Position numbers and translations under genes: made by a program | Source of the DNA: a candidate division FCPU426 bacterium | Lineage (GTDB): Bacteria > Oederibacteriota > JAAXVQ01 > JAUVAV01 | DNA: 10,053 bases | Direction of reading: 5' to 3' | Assembly (NCBI GenBank): GCA_030619365.1 | Contig: JAUXBQ010000086.1 | Span: forward strand, 1-10,053 | Shown: positions 1-6,734 of the stretch, one piece after another | Layout of the letters: each line of letters begins with the position of its first letter | Position numbering within the stretch: the stretch's first letter is position 1 | Notes under the pieces: model-generated | The model's input: only the letters and a program-made list of their open reading frames with translations | Told to the model about the DNA's origin: nothing | The model's database searches: none

Positions 1-80
1 CTGGAGTAGCTAATTAATGCTAAAATAATAATATTTTCAAGGTATTGTTTCTAATTGAAGCGGTATTTTGGGTTAATAAA
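1..80. other. AT-rich non-coding left edge
   Basis: No reading frame of useful length enters or leaves here: all three plus frames hit stops within the first 20 bases and the minus frames are closed by about position 51. The base composition is strongly AT-rich, unlike the GC-rich genes to the right. The only structure seen is a small AT-only inverted repeat at 22-37 (6-bp arms AAAATA/TATTTT, 4-nt loop), too weak to call a terminator. Confidence 0.6.
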
Positions 81-225
81 TGATTCTTTTGCAAAACCCC
101 CCATTGCTGTCTTTGCGAGGAGCGGAAGCGACGAAGCAATCCCTATTTTATAAGGATAAAATCAGAGTGCCACGCTCACTCCGGTCGCTCGCAATTACTT
201 TTCAGGGGGTTTTGCAGCAGAATCA
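81..225. repeat. Imperfect palindromic interspersed repeat (MITE/REP-like) with 21-bp terminal inverted repeats
   Basis: The ends are inverted copies of each other: 81-101 pairs with 205-225 at 19 of 21 positions, starting TGATTCT and including an exact 12-bp block TGCAAAACCCCC (90-101) matched at 205-216. The centre is a 7-bp stem, ATTTTAT (145-151) against ATAAAAT (156-162), with loop AAGG, so the whole element is symmetrical about position 153. Between arms and centre, TTGCGAG-type sequence (113-119) is matched imperfectly by CTCGCAA (188-194). The core TTGCGAGG...GCGACGAAGCAATC resembles a repeat family I recall as scattered through several uncultured-lineage genomes; that family link is from memory and unsearched. 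No open frame encodes a transposase and no clear target duplication is visible. Lying just after the last gene of the operon, the hairpin could also stop transcription, but it has no U-tract. Confidence 0.75.
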
Positions 226-1388
226 CAAATTGGAGGTTTATATGAGCGAGGCCTTTGTTTTCGAAGACCACAAGCCCAGGCCACGGCCTGCGTGATCCGC
301 TCCGCGGCCCGGCCGTCGCCAAAGGGGCAGGTCCCCGGCCGGCCCCGTTGGTTCGTTCCGCGCAGGTGCGCGCCCAGGGCGCGAATAATGGCTTGCTGCC
401 CGGGCGGCACCAGCCGTGCGCCCGCGCGCAGGGCTTCGGGCCGCTCAGTCACCTTTCGCAGCACCAGGGCCGGTACGCCCAGAGCCGGGGCCTCTTCCTG
501 GATTCCCCCGGAATCGGTCAAAACCACGGCGGCCCGGGACAGGAGATTGATAAACGCCGGGTACGGCAGGGGCGCCAGGCAATGCAGGTTCGTGGGCGGT
601 GATTTTAGAATTTGCCGGACCGTGCGGCGCACCGTGGGATTCCGGTGAACCGGGAAAATAAAATCACGCTCCGGATGCCGCCGGGCCAGGTGGTTTAAGG
701 CGCGGCAGATCTCCTCCAGGGGGCGGCCAAAGCTCTCGCGGCGATGCGCGGTGACCACCACCGGGGCCAGCTTGGACCTGAGCCTCACGCCCAGTTGCCT
801 GGGATCGAAATCAGGGTCCAGGACCGACCGCAGGGCATCCACCACCGGGTTGCCGGTGATAAAAATCCGGGTGTTGGGAACGCCTTCGGCCCGCAAGTTG
901 CCGGCCGCCCAGGCCGTGGCGGCAAAATGCCAATTGGCCAGCAGGCCCACCATTCGCCGGTTCCCTTCCTCTGGAAACGGATTTTGCATGTCAAAGGTTC
1001 TCAGCCCGGCTTCCACGTGTCCCACGGGAACATGCTGATAAAAAGCGGCCAGCGCACCGGCCAGGGTGGTTGAGGTGTCACCCTGGACCAATACGATATG
1101 AGGCCGCACGCGGCGCACGATACGCTCGCATCCCAAGAGCGCACCCGAGGTTATCCCGGCCAGAGACTGGCCCGGCCGCATCAATCCCAGGTCAAAATCC
1201 GGCCGGATTTTCATCAGGCTCAGCACCTGGTCCAGCATTTCCCGGTGCTGAGCCGTAACCGCCACCGTGGTTTTAAACTCGTCCGGCTTTTGCCGCATGC
1301 GGGCAATGACCGGCGCCAGTTTGATGGCTTCGGGGCGCGTGCCAAAAATGAAGAGTACGCTTAAGGGACGGGCAATTACGGCAGCCAC
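195..1388 (-). CDS. wecB: UDP-N-acetylglucosamine 2-epimerase (non-hydrolysing)
   Basis: Interconverts UDP-GlcNAc and UDP-ManNAc in the cytoplasm, supplying ManNAc for envelope glycans. The 397-residue protein shows the family signatures in order: GTRPEAIK (16-23, with Arg18), QHREM (47-51), QGDTST with Asp104, GHVEAGLRT with Glu126, PFPEE with Glu140/141, TAHRRESFG with His215, FPVHRNP (245-251), TDSGGIQEEAP (291-301) and TERPEAL (314-320). The Asp, two Glu and His match the catalytic residues of E. coli WecB at nearly identical spacing, so it should be active. The start is a GTG inside the end of the upstream transferase gene (13-nt overlap, different frame), with GGCGG about ten bases before it, which suggests translational coupling. 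It is about 20 residues longer than usual: normal homology seems to end near residue 374, and the last ten residues plus the stop are encoded by the inner arm of the palindromic repeat. Confidence 0.95.
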   Translation of the reverse strand: MAAVIARPLSVLFIFGTRPEAIKLAPVIARMRQKPDEFKTTVAVTAQHREMLDQVLSLMKIRPDFDLGLMRPGQSLAGITSGALLGCERIVRRVRPHIVLVQGDTSTTLAGALAAFYQHVPVGHVEAGLRTFDMQNPFPEEGNRRMVGLLANWHFAATAWAAGNLRAEGVPNTRIFITGNPVVDALRSVLDPDFDPRQLGVRLRSKLAPVVVTAHRRESFGRPLEEICRALNHLARRHPERDFIFPVHRNPTVRRTVRQILKSPPTNLHCLAPLPYPAFINLLSRAAVVLTDSGGIQEEAPALGVPALVLRKVTERPEALRAGARLVPPGQQAIIRALGAHLRGTNQRGRPGTCPFGDGRAAERITQAVAWACGLRKQRPRSYKPPICDSAAKPPEK

Positions 1389-2386
1389 AAGACCGCCAAT
1401 CCGCCCAGGCCCAGGATCAGGACAATCACGTTGATGAAGGCCACGGCCGAGGTTGTGGTAAATCCCCGGGACATGAGGTAGTGATGCAAATGGCGGTTAT
1501 CCGCTTTAGAGATCGGGTCGCCCCTGCGCAGGCGGCGGAGGGTCACTTGCAGGGCGTCAAACAGGGGCCAACTCAGGGTCAGGGCCACGAAAACCAGGGT
1601 GCGGCCGCTGCCACCGCGCCCCAGGAGCAGGAGCGCTGAGACGCCCAGCACGAAACCCAGGAGCGTGGAGCCCGCGTCCCCTAAAAAAATCCGGGCCGGA
1701 AAACGGTTGAAGCGCCAGAAACCCATCCCGGACCCGGCCGCGGCCGCGGCCAGGGTCGCGGCCAGGAAAAACTGATAGCGCACGGCCAGATCATCCGCCC
1801 GCACGGCCAGGATCATACCGCCCAGGGAAAGCAGGGCGCCGGCCAGGACCGCCTGGCTGCAGGCCAGTCCGTCCAGGCCGTCTATAAAATTAAAGGCGTT
1901 GATCATGAAGGTGAGCCAGACCAGGGCCGCGACCACGCCGAAGCCCGTCCACAGGGCCAGGACCCGGCCGCCGGGCAGCGCGATTTCCTCCAGCCGGAAT
2001 CCCGAAAACACGACCAGGGCCGAAGCCAGCAATTGTGTGAGGAGTTTTACTTTCGGCGGCAGTGGACTGTAATCATCCCGCAGGCCCACGGCCAGGATGA
2101 ACAGGCCGGCCAGGAGCAGAAAGACCAGACGAGCGCCCAGCAGGCCGTCACGGTAGGAAACCAGAATCCGCCCCAGGGGCGTAAAGTGCAGAGCCAGGGC
2201 CGCCCCGGCGGTCAGCGCTATAAAAATCGCCAAGCCGCCCCAGAGCGGTGTCAGGCGCCGATGGCGCTTGCGGTGCCGGTCGGGCTTGTCAATGACCTCG
2301 AAACGTTCGGCCAAGCGCCGGACGGCCGGCGTGATGATAAAAGCGATCACTGCCGCGATGGCAAAGGCGGCCGGGCTGGTCAGCAT
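1376..2386 (-). CDS. wecA: Polyprenyl-phosphate N-acetylhexosamine-1-phosphate transferase (WecA/TagO/MraY family)
   Basis: Integral membrane enzyme that moves a sugar-1-phosphate, most likely GlcNAc-1-P, from its UDP donor to undecaprenyl phosphate, the first step of an O-antigen, ECA-like or teichoic-linkage glycan. The 336 residues form about ten hydrophobic segments and carry the superfamily motifs: DKPDRHRKRH (33-42), the Asp pair D104-D105 in GLRDDYSP, NAFNFIDGLDGL (163-174), NRFPARIFLGDAGS (227-240, with Asp237) and, near the end, HLHH (299-302). The His-rich loop is typical of the WecA/TagO branch rather than MraY, and no pentapeptide-type signature is seen. The ATG is preceded by AGGGGGT at a good distance. 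It follows the deaminase gene after 68 nt and overlaps wecB. Pairing with a UDP-GlcNAc 2-epimerase supports a GlcNAc-ManNAc-type lipid-linked product. wecA versus tagO naming depends on the lineage. Confidence 0.92.
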   Translation of the reverse strand: MLTSPAAFAIAAVIAFIITPAVRRLAERFEVIDKPDRHRKRHRRLTPLWGGLAIFIALTAGAALALHFTPLGRILVSYRDGLLGARLVFLLLAGLFILAVGLRDDYSPLPPKVKLLTQLLASALVVFSGFRLEEIALPGGRVLALWTGFGVVAALVWLTFMINAFNFIDGLDGLACSQAVLAGALLSLGGMILAVRADDLAVRYQFFLAATLAAAAAGSGMGFWRFNRFPARIFLGDAGSTLLGFVLGVSALLLLGRGGSGRTLVFVALTLSWPLFDALQVTLRRLRRGDPISKADNRHLHHYLMSRGFTTTSAVAFINVIVLILGLGGLAVLWLP

Positions 2387-2454
2387 GCCAGCACCCCCTG
2401 GCTGCGGGTTATTCTATTGAAACGGCAAGGGACACCAGTGTCCTCGGGCAACGG

Positions 2455-2949
2455 TCAGGCCGGGGCCGGCGGCGTTAACCGGACCAATTCGATCCCGGCT
2501 TCCTGCAGCATGGACAGCGACAGTTCGTCCGGGTACTTCCCCTCGAATTTAATTACCCGGATACCAGCGTTAATCAGCATTTTGGAGCAAATGACGCAGG
2601 GTTGCGTGGTGCAATACAGCGTGGCACCTGCAATGGACACCCCGTGGATGGCAGCCTGAATGATGGCGTTCTGTTCCGCGTGCAAGCCGCGGCAGATTTC
2701 ATGCCGTTCCCCGGACGGGATGTTGAGCTGGGTGCGCAGGCAGCCGGTTTCCCGGCAATGCTTGAGACCCCGCGGCGGGCCGTTGTAGCCGGTGGCGATG
2801 ATTCGCTTGTCCTTGACCAGGACCGCGCCGACCGCCCGCCGGATACAAGTGGCGCGCTTGGCCACCAGGCTCGTGATTTGCATAAAGTATTCGTCCCAGG
2901 ACAGACGGTCCTCCGTGGCGGGTGCCTGGGGCATGGCCTGCTTGGTCAT
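2455..2949 (-). CDS. comEB: dCMP deaminase (ComEB-type, zinc-dependent)
   Basis: Converts dCMP to dUMP, the substrate of thymidylate synthase. The 164-residue protein has the cytidine/deoxycytidylate deaminase signatures: the His-Ala-Glu zinc and proton-shuttle motif at 90-92 and the PCVIC zinc pair Cys118/Cys121. Other conserved pieces are RLSWDEYFM near the start, AVGAVLVKDKRIIATGYNG (39-57) and CRETGCLR (65-72). Length matches bacterial ComEB proteins (about 150-180). The ATG overlaps the glyA stop as ATGA (4 nt), with a GGGAGGCGGAG ribosome site inside the end of glyA, so the two are probably translationally coupled. The neighbour is informative: GlyA makes the methylene-tetrahydrofolate that thymidylate synthase uses together with dUMP. 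In several Firmicutes clusters of this type, as I recall, upp lies next to this gene; it is absent here. Confidence 0.94.
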   Translation of the reverse strand: MTKQAMPQAPATEDRLSWDEYFMQITSLVAKRATCIRRAVGAVLVKDKRIIATGYNGPPRGLKHCRETGCLRTQLNIPSGERHEICRGLHAEQNAIIQAAIHGVSIAGATLYCTTQPCVICSKMLINAGIRVIKFEGKYPDELSLSMLQEAGIELVRLTPPAPA

Positions 2950-4187
2950 GACGCTCCGCCTCCCGTAAACCGCTCGCAGAGTTCCCGGACCTCATGCCGG
3001 ATTTTTTCCAGTTCGCCGGCCCCGCCGTCTCCGCGCAGCGCGCGGGCGATCCGTTCCGCGATCCAGGCCATTTCCGGTTCCCGCATGCCCTGCGTGGTGA
3101 CGGCCGGTACGCCGAGGCGCAGTCCGGAGGTCACGCGGGGTCCCAGGGGATCGTTGGGTATACCGTTTTTATTGGCCACGATGCCGGATTCCTCCAGGCG
3201 GGCGGCAGCCTCCGCGCCGGTCATGTTTTGATTGCGTAAATCCACCAGAATCAGGTGGTTATCCGTCCCGCCGGTGACCAAGTCGAATTTTCTTTCCAGG
3301 AGCGCCGCGGCCAGGGCCTGCGCGTTGGACACGATCTGCCGGGCATAGTCCCGGAAGGAAGGCTGCATGGCCTCGTGAAAACACACGGCCTTGGCCGCGA
3401 CCACGTGCATGAGCGGACCGCCCTGCACGCCGGGAAATACGGCGGAATTGATCTTCCGGGCATGCTCGGCCTTGCACAGGATAAATCCGCCGCGCGGGCC
3501 GCGCAGGGTCTTGTGCGTGGTGGAAGTCACCACGTCCGCCGCGTCCACCGGGTTGGGATGCGCGCCGCCGGCCACCAGGCCCGCAAAATGAGCCATGTCC
3601 ACTAGGAGGTAAGCGCCCACCTCGTCGCAGATGGAGCGGAAGGCGGAAAAATCAAAGTTCCGCGGATAGGCCGAGGCACCGGCGATAATAAGGCGCGGCT
3701 TCACCTTCCGCGCGGTTTTTCGCAGCGCGTCGTAGTCGATCCGGTGCGTTTCGGGATGCACGGTATAGGCGTGGGCCTGAAACAGCTTGCCTGAAAAATT
3801 GGCGTGGGCGCCGTGGGTCAGATGCCCGCCGGCCGCCAAGTCCATGCCCAGGATTTTCTCGCCGGGCTGGAGCAGCGCCAGGTAAGCGGCCAGGTTGGCC
3901 GTGGAGCCGGAATGCGGCTGCACGTTGGCATGCTGGGCTTGGTAAAGCGTTTGGGCCCGGTTGATGGCCAGCTGTTCCACCGTGTCGGAAGGGCCGCACC
4001 TTTGGTAATACCGCGCCTGGGGGTAGCCCTCGGCGTACTTATTGGTGAACACGCTGCCCTGGGCCTCCAGGACCGCGGGCGAGGAAAAATTCTCCGAAGC
4101 AATCATCTGCAGCTTGGAGGTCTCCCGCTCGATTTCATCGGCCAGGATGGCGCTGACTTCGGGATCGATCTGCGTCAGGGGATTCAA
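2946..4187 (-). CDS. glyA: Serine hydroxymethyltransferase
   Basis: PLP enzyme converting serine and tetrahydrofolate to glycine and 5,10-methylene-tetrahydrofolate. A TTG start at 4187 is chosen: it has GAGGAG five bases upstream, leaves a 10-nt gap to rpiB and gives 413 residues (E. coli 417). The longer frame to 4283 would lie inside rpiB and add a non-homologous leader. Visible motifs are MIASENFSSPAVLEAQGS (28-45), TNKYAEGYP (48-56), NVQPHSGSTAN, GGHLTHG, VDMAHFAGLVAGG and THKTLRGPRGG, where Lys226 is the PLP-binding lysine (E. coli Lys229), then VFPGVQGGPLMH, TGGTDNHL and VTSGLRLG. One odd spot: after RYY (59-61), the usual GGCE(F/Y)VD is replaced by QRCGPSD. All other expected active-site segments are present, so I expect an active enzyme. 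Confidence 0.95.
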   Translation of the reverse strand: MNPLTQIDPEVSAILADEIERETSKLQMIASENFSSPAVLEAQGSVFTNKYAEGYPQARYYQRCGPSDTVEQLAINRAQTLYQAQHANVQPHSGSTANLAAYLALLQPGEKILGMDLAAGGHLTHGAHANFSGKLFQAHAYTVHPETHRIDYDALRKTARKVKPRLIIAGASAYPRNFDFSAFRSICDEVGAYLLVDMAHFAGLVAGGAHPNPVDAADVVTSTTHKTLRGPRGGFILCKAEHARKINSAVFPGVQGGPLMHVVAAKAVCFHEAMQPSFRDYARQIVSNAQALAAALLERKFDLVTGGTDNHLILVDLRNQNMTGAEAAARLEESGIVANKNGIPNDPLGPRVTSGLRLGVPAVTTQGMREPEMAWIAERIARALRGDGGAGELEKIRHEVRELCERFTGGGAS

Positions 4188-4193
4188 GGTCGC

Positions 4194-4199
4194 TCCTCT
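4194..4199 (-). promoter_or_regulatory. Ribosome binding site fixing the TTG start of glyA
   Basis: GAGGAG on the minus strand lies six bases from the TTG at 4187 and overlaps the TAG stop of rpiB. No ATG or GTG nearby is as well placed and in frame with the conserved GlyA N-terminus. This is the reason for preferring the TTG over the longer in-frame extension. Confidence 0.75.
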
Positions 4200-4665
4200 A
4201 TGCTTTTTCTTTGGCCGGCTGGATGTATTTTTTCTCAATGTCCGAAATTTTATCAATGCGGCGCTGATGGCGCTCGCCGGCAAAGCGCGTGCCTAGCCAG
4301 GCGCGGATCATGGCCAAGCTCATTTCCTTCCCGAACACCCGGCCCGGCAGGACCAGGATATTGGCGTCATTGTGCTCCCGCGCGTACTGAGCGGAGTAGG
4401 TGTTGTACGCCAGAGCCGCGCGGATGCCGGGCACCTTGTTGGCTGTGATGCTCATGCCAATGCCCGTGCCGCAGATCAATATGCCCAGGGCTTTTTGATC
4501 CTTCGCCACGCGCTCGGCGACTTTCAACCCGATATCCGGGTAATCGCAGGATTCCTCGGTGGAAGTCCCGTAGTCCTCCACCGCCTCCCCGGCCAGGCTG
4601 AGTTCCTTGATCAACCTGGTCTTCAATTCGTACCCGGCGTGATCGCTGCCGACGATTAATTTCAT
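4198..4665 (-). CDS. rpiB: Ribose-5-phosphate isomerase B
   Basis: Interconverts ribose 5-phosphate and ribulose 5-phosphate in the non-oxidative pentose phosphate pathway. The 155-residue protein has the RpiB/LacAB signatures: GSDHAGYELK at 6-15 (Asp8, His9), YPDIG (42-46), the catalytic-cysteine loop CGTGIGMSITANK starting at Cys65, and AREHNDANILVLPGR (95-109, with His98). The C-terminal GERHQRRIDKI also fits. Length is normal (about 145-155). The ATG is preceded by GGGAGGAAA at about 7 nt, and 36 nt separate it from the phosphatase gene upstream. In Bacillus subtilis the neighbours ywlE, rpiB (ywlF) and glyA also occur in this order, so this is a conserved neighbourhood. An allose-6-phosphate isomerase activity cannot be excluded from sequence. 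Confidence 0.95.
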   Translation of the reverse strand: MKLIVGSDHAGYELKTRLIKELSLAGEAVEDYGTSTEESCDYPDIGLKVAERVAKDQKALGILICGTGIGMSITANKVPGIRAALAYNTYSAQYAREHNDANILVLPGRVFGKEMSLAMIRAWLGTRFAGERHQRRIDKISDIEKKYIQPAKEKA

Positions 4666-4701
4666 GAGCTTTCCTCCCTCGAATAGTTCCCTGGTGTGGA
4701 A

Positions 4702-5163
4702 TTACAATCTGGCCTTGATGTTTTCGCGGGATTCCTTGAGCAGCGTGTGAATTTCGGCCGCCACTTGCCGGTAGGTTTCCAACGAATACCCGATCGGATC
4801 CATAATGTCCGGCCCGGCGTCACCCCGCGCCAGTTCGCCCAGCGTCAGGACTTTACCCCCGCTCTCCGGGAACCGGCTTTGCAGCCATTCGGCGTGGGAG
4901 CGGGTCATGGCGATCACCAGCGTCGCTTCATCCATCAGCGCCTGGTCGATTTCGCGCGCCCGGTGCCGGCCGATATCCGCGCCCAATTCCCGCGCCGCGG
5001 CCATGGCCTCGGGCGCGGCCGGCGTCCCGGGAAAAGCGGAGGTCCCGGCGGACAATACCGTGGCCGGAACCTCATCCCGCCATAGTTGTTCCAAAAATCC
5101 TGCGGCCATGGGGCTGCGGCAGGAATTCCCGGTGCAGACCATCACAATGACCGGCCCGGGCAT
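4702..5163 (-). CDS. Low-molecular-weight protein phosphatase (LMW-PTP / YwlE-type)
   Basis: Cytoplasmic phosphatase of the CX5R superfamily. The 153 residues contain the phosphate loop CTGNSCRSPMA with nucleophile Cys10 and Arg16, and the general-acid loop DPIGY with Asp122. Family members act on phosphotyrosine, on phosphoarginine (YwlE) or, coupled to thioredoxin, on arsenate. In YwlE the loop is CTGNTCRSP and the threonine after GN favours phosphoarginine, while classical tyrosine phosphatases usually have a bulky Ile there. Ser14 occupies that position here, closer to YwlE. Location directly before rpiB and glyA, as in the B. subtilis ywl cluster, points the same way. It starts 7 nt after the cyclase stop with no strong ribosome site, so translation may depend on coupling; Met8 is a less likely alternative start because it sits only two residues before Cys10. 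Substrate is not settled. Confidence 0.9.
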   Translation of the reverse strand: MPGPVIVMVCTGNSCRSPMAAGFLEQLWRDEVPATVLSAGTSAFPGTPAAPEAMAAARELGADIGRHRAREIDQALMDEATLVIAMTRSHAEWLQSRFPESGGKVLTLGELARGDAGPDIMDPIGYSLETYRQVAAEIHTLLKESRENIKARL

Positions 5164-5170
5164 CAGCCGC

Positions 5171-6733
5171 TCACGCTTTCAGGGATTTCAGGCGGTAGAC
5201 CGAGACGCGCTCTTTTTTCCCCTTCACGGCCAGCGGCGAAAGTCTCTCCGCGATCACGTAATCCTTGACCAACTGGTAAGTTTCTTCCGAAATCAGGATG
5301 CTGCTGCCTTCGGCCACGGACTCCAGGCGCGCGGCCAGGTTGACCGAATCGCCGATCACGGTGTAATCCATTTTCTGGGCCGAGCCCATATTCCCTGAGA
5401 CCACGTCCCCGGTATTCACGCCGATGCCGATGGTCACCGTGCGCTCGCCCGCGATTTTGCGCGCCCGGTTCAATTCGCCGACGGCTTGCTGGATTTCCAG
5501 GGCGCTGCGCACCGCGCGCAGGGCGTCGTCCTCCTTGGGCAGGGGAATGCCGAAGACCGACATGATGCAGTCGCCGATGAATTTGTCCAGCATGCCGCCG
5601 TTGCGCACGATGATCTCGGTCTGAACCGAGAGGTAGACGTTGATGATGGAGACAACGTCTTCCGGCTGCATGGTTTCCGACATGGCCGTAAACCCGCGGA
5701 TGTCGGCGAAAATCATGGTGGCCCGCTTGCGGGCGCCGCCCAGGGCTATTCTGCCCGGGTCCTTCAGCACTTCCTCCATGACCTGGCTGGACATGTAGGT
5801 GGAAAACGCACCCTTGATCAATTCCTTTTCCCGTAAAGATGCCGCCATTTCGTTGAACGCGGCGGTGAGCTCGCCCAACTCGTCCTTGCGCGAGACTCGC
5901 AGTTGCTGGTTTAAATCGCCGCCGGCAATGGCCAGCACACCGGCGACCAGGTTCTTCACGGGCTGCGTGAGGTAGCCGGCCAGCAGGATGGCGACCAGCG
6001 CGCCCAGCAGCATGATCACACCCGTGGCAAACAGTAGTTTCGCGGCGGCCAGCTTGACGGTTTGCTCAACCAACTCTTGAGACATGCCCAGGTGGATTTC
6101 ACCCAGTATTCTCTTTCTATCCGATCCGCTTTTTACATACACTTGCGTGGAGAAATAAATCCGCTTCTCCCCCGATTGAGTGGAATAATCCTGTACTAAA
6201 AGTTCTTCTCCCGTTTTTAGACGATTCACACCCTTGGGGGGGTGATAAACTTTATCAAGCATTTTGACATTGGCGTGAGCTATGATTATTTTGTCTTTCA
6301 CGAATACGATTTCCACGACGCCGGCATTTCCCGATATTTCACGCTTTATTAGGTCCGTTTCGCCTCCCGTTATATCCTCTAAAAGCGACTTAACGATCGA
6401 AGAAAACGTGAATGATTGGGATTTGGGAATTTTCGCACCCCGCATGACCTCGTAAACCAGTTCAGTGCTATCTAATTGGGAGAAAGGTTCCACCGTGGAC
6501 GTCGTGGCAGACGCGAGATTGCGAATAATCGTTACCCCGCGCTTCACGACTTCTTCCCGCAGTGATTTTTGCTGCTGCCGGTACGTCAGCCACGTGGTCA
6601 GCGACATGATCAGGCCAATGGTCAGGATCATAAAGACCGTGAACTGGACCATGAGGGGAATCCGTCCCCGTTTGTTGACCGGCTGGGCCGGAGGCGTGGG
6701 ATGCGCAGTGGCGGCTGCCTGGACTTGGGGCAC
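5171..6733 (-). CDS. Membrane-bound class III adenylate cyclase with extracytoplasmic sensor and HAMP domain
   Basis: Predicted receptor making cAMP. From the chosen GTG start the 520 residues read: short Pro/Ala-rich cytoplasmic leader, membrane segment (25-51), periplasmic sensor (52-232, Cache-like by analogy), second membrane segment (233-255), HAMP linker (about 256-310) and a cyclase domain (about 336-505). Catalytic residues are all there: metal-binding Asp344 (FADIRGFT) and Asp388 (KFIGD), exactly 44 apart as in active enzymes, adenine-selecting Lys384 with Thr458 (DYTVIGD), then transition-state Asn465 and Arg469 (VNLAARLE). Thr instead of Asp at 458 is the class IIIb pattern, seen in bicarbonate-responsive cyclases. 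A longer TTG start at 6769 exists but overlaps the upstream gene; the GTG has GGGAGG nine bases before it and lies one base past that gene's stop. Its membrane and sensor half resembles that of the upstream HD-GYP protein. Confidence 0.9.
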   Translation of the reverse strand: MPQVQAAATAHPTPPAQPVNKRGRIPLMVQFTVFMILTIGLIMSLTTWLTYRQQQKSLREEVVKRGVTIIRNLASATTSTVEPFSQLDSTELVYEVMRGAKIPKSQSFTFSSIVKSLLEDITGGETDLIKREISGNAGVVEIVFVKDKIIIAHANVKMLDKVYHPPKGVNRLKTGEELLVQDYSTQSGEKRIYFSTQVYVKSGSDRKRILGEIHLGMSQELVEQTVKLAAAKLLFATGVIMLLGALVAILLAGYLTQPVKNLVAGVLAIAGGDLNQQLRVSRKDELGELTAAFNEMAASLREKELIKGAFSTYMSSQVMEEVLKDPGRIALGGARKRATMIFADIRGFTAMSETMQPEDVVSIINVYLSVQTEIIVRNGGMLDKFIGDCIMSVFGIPLPKEDDALRAVRSALEIQQAVGELNRARKIAGERTVTIGIGVNTGDVVSGNMGSAQKMDYTVIGDSVNLAARLESVAEGSSILISEETYQLVKDYVIAERLSPLAVKGKKERVSVYRLKSLKA

Positions 6734-6734
6734 C

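Noticed and set aside
80..295. 71-codon plus-strand frame at the left end
   Set aside because: It reads through the palindromic repeat (SLRGAEATKQS is the typical translation of such repeats) and then the antisense of wecB.
2429..2444. Small hairpin GGACAC-CA-GTGTCC between the deaminase and wecA genes
   Set aside because: Only six pairs with a 2-nt loop and no T-run on the minus strand, so it is not a credible terminator.
4188..4283. N-terminal extension of glyA starting upstream of the TTG
   Set aside because: It would lie within rpiB, has no GlyA homology, and the TTG at 4187 has a proper ribosome site.
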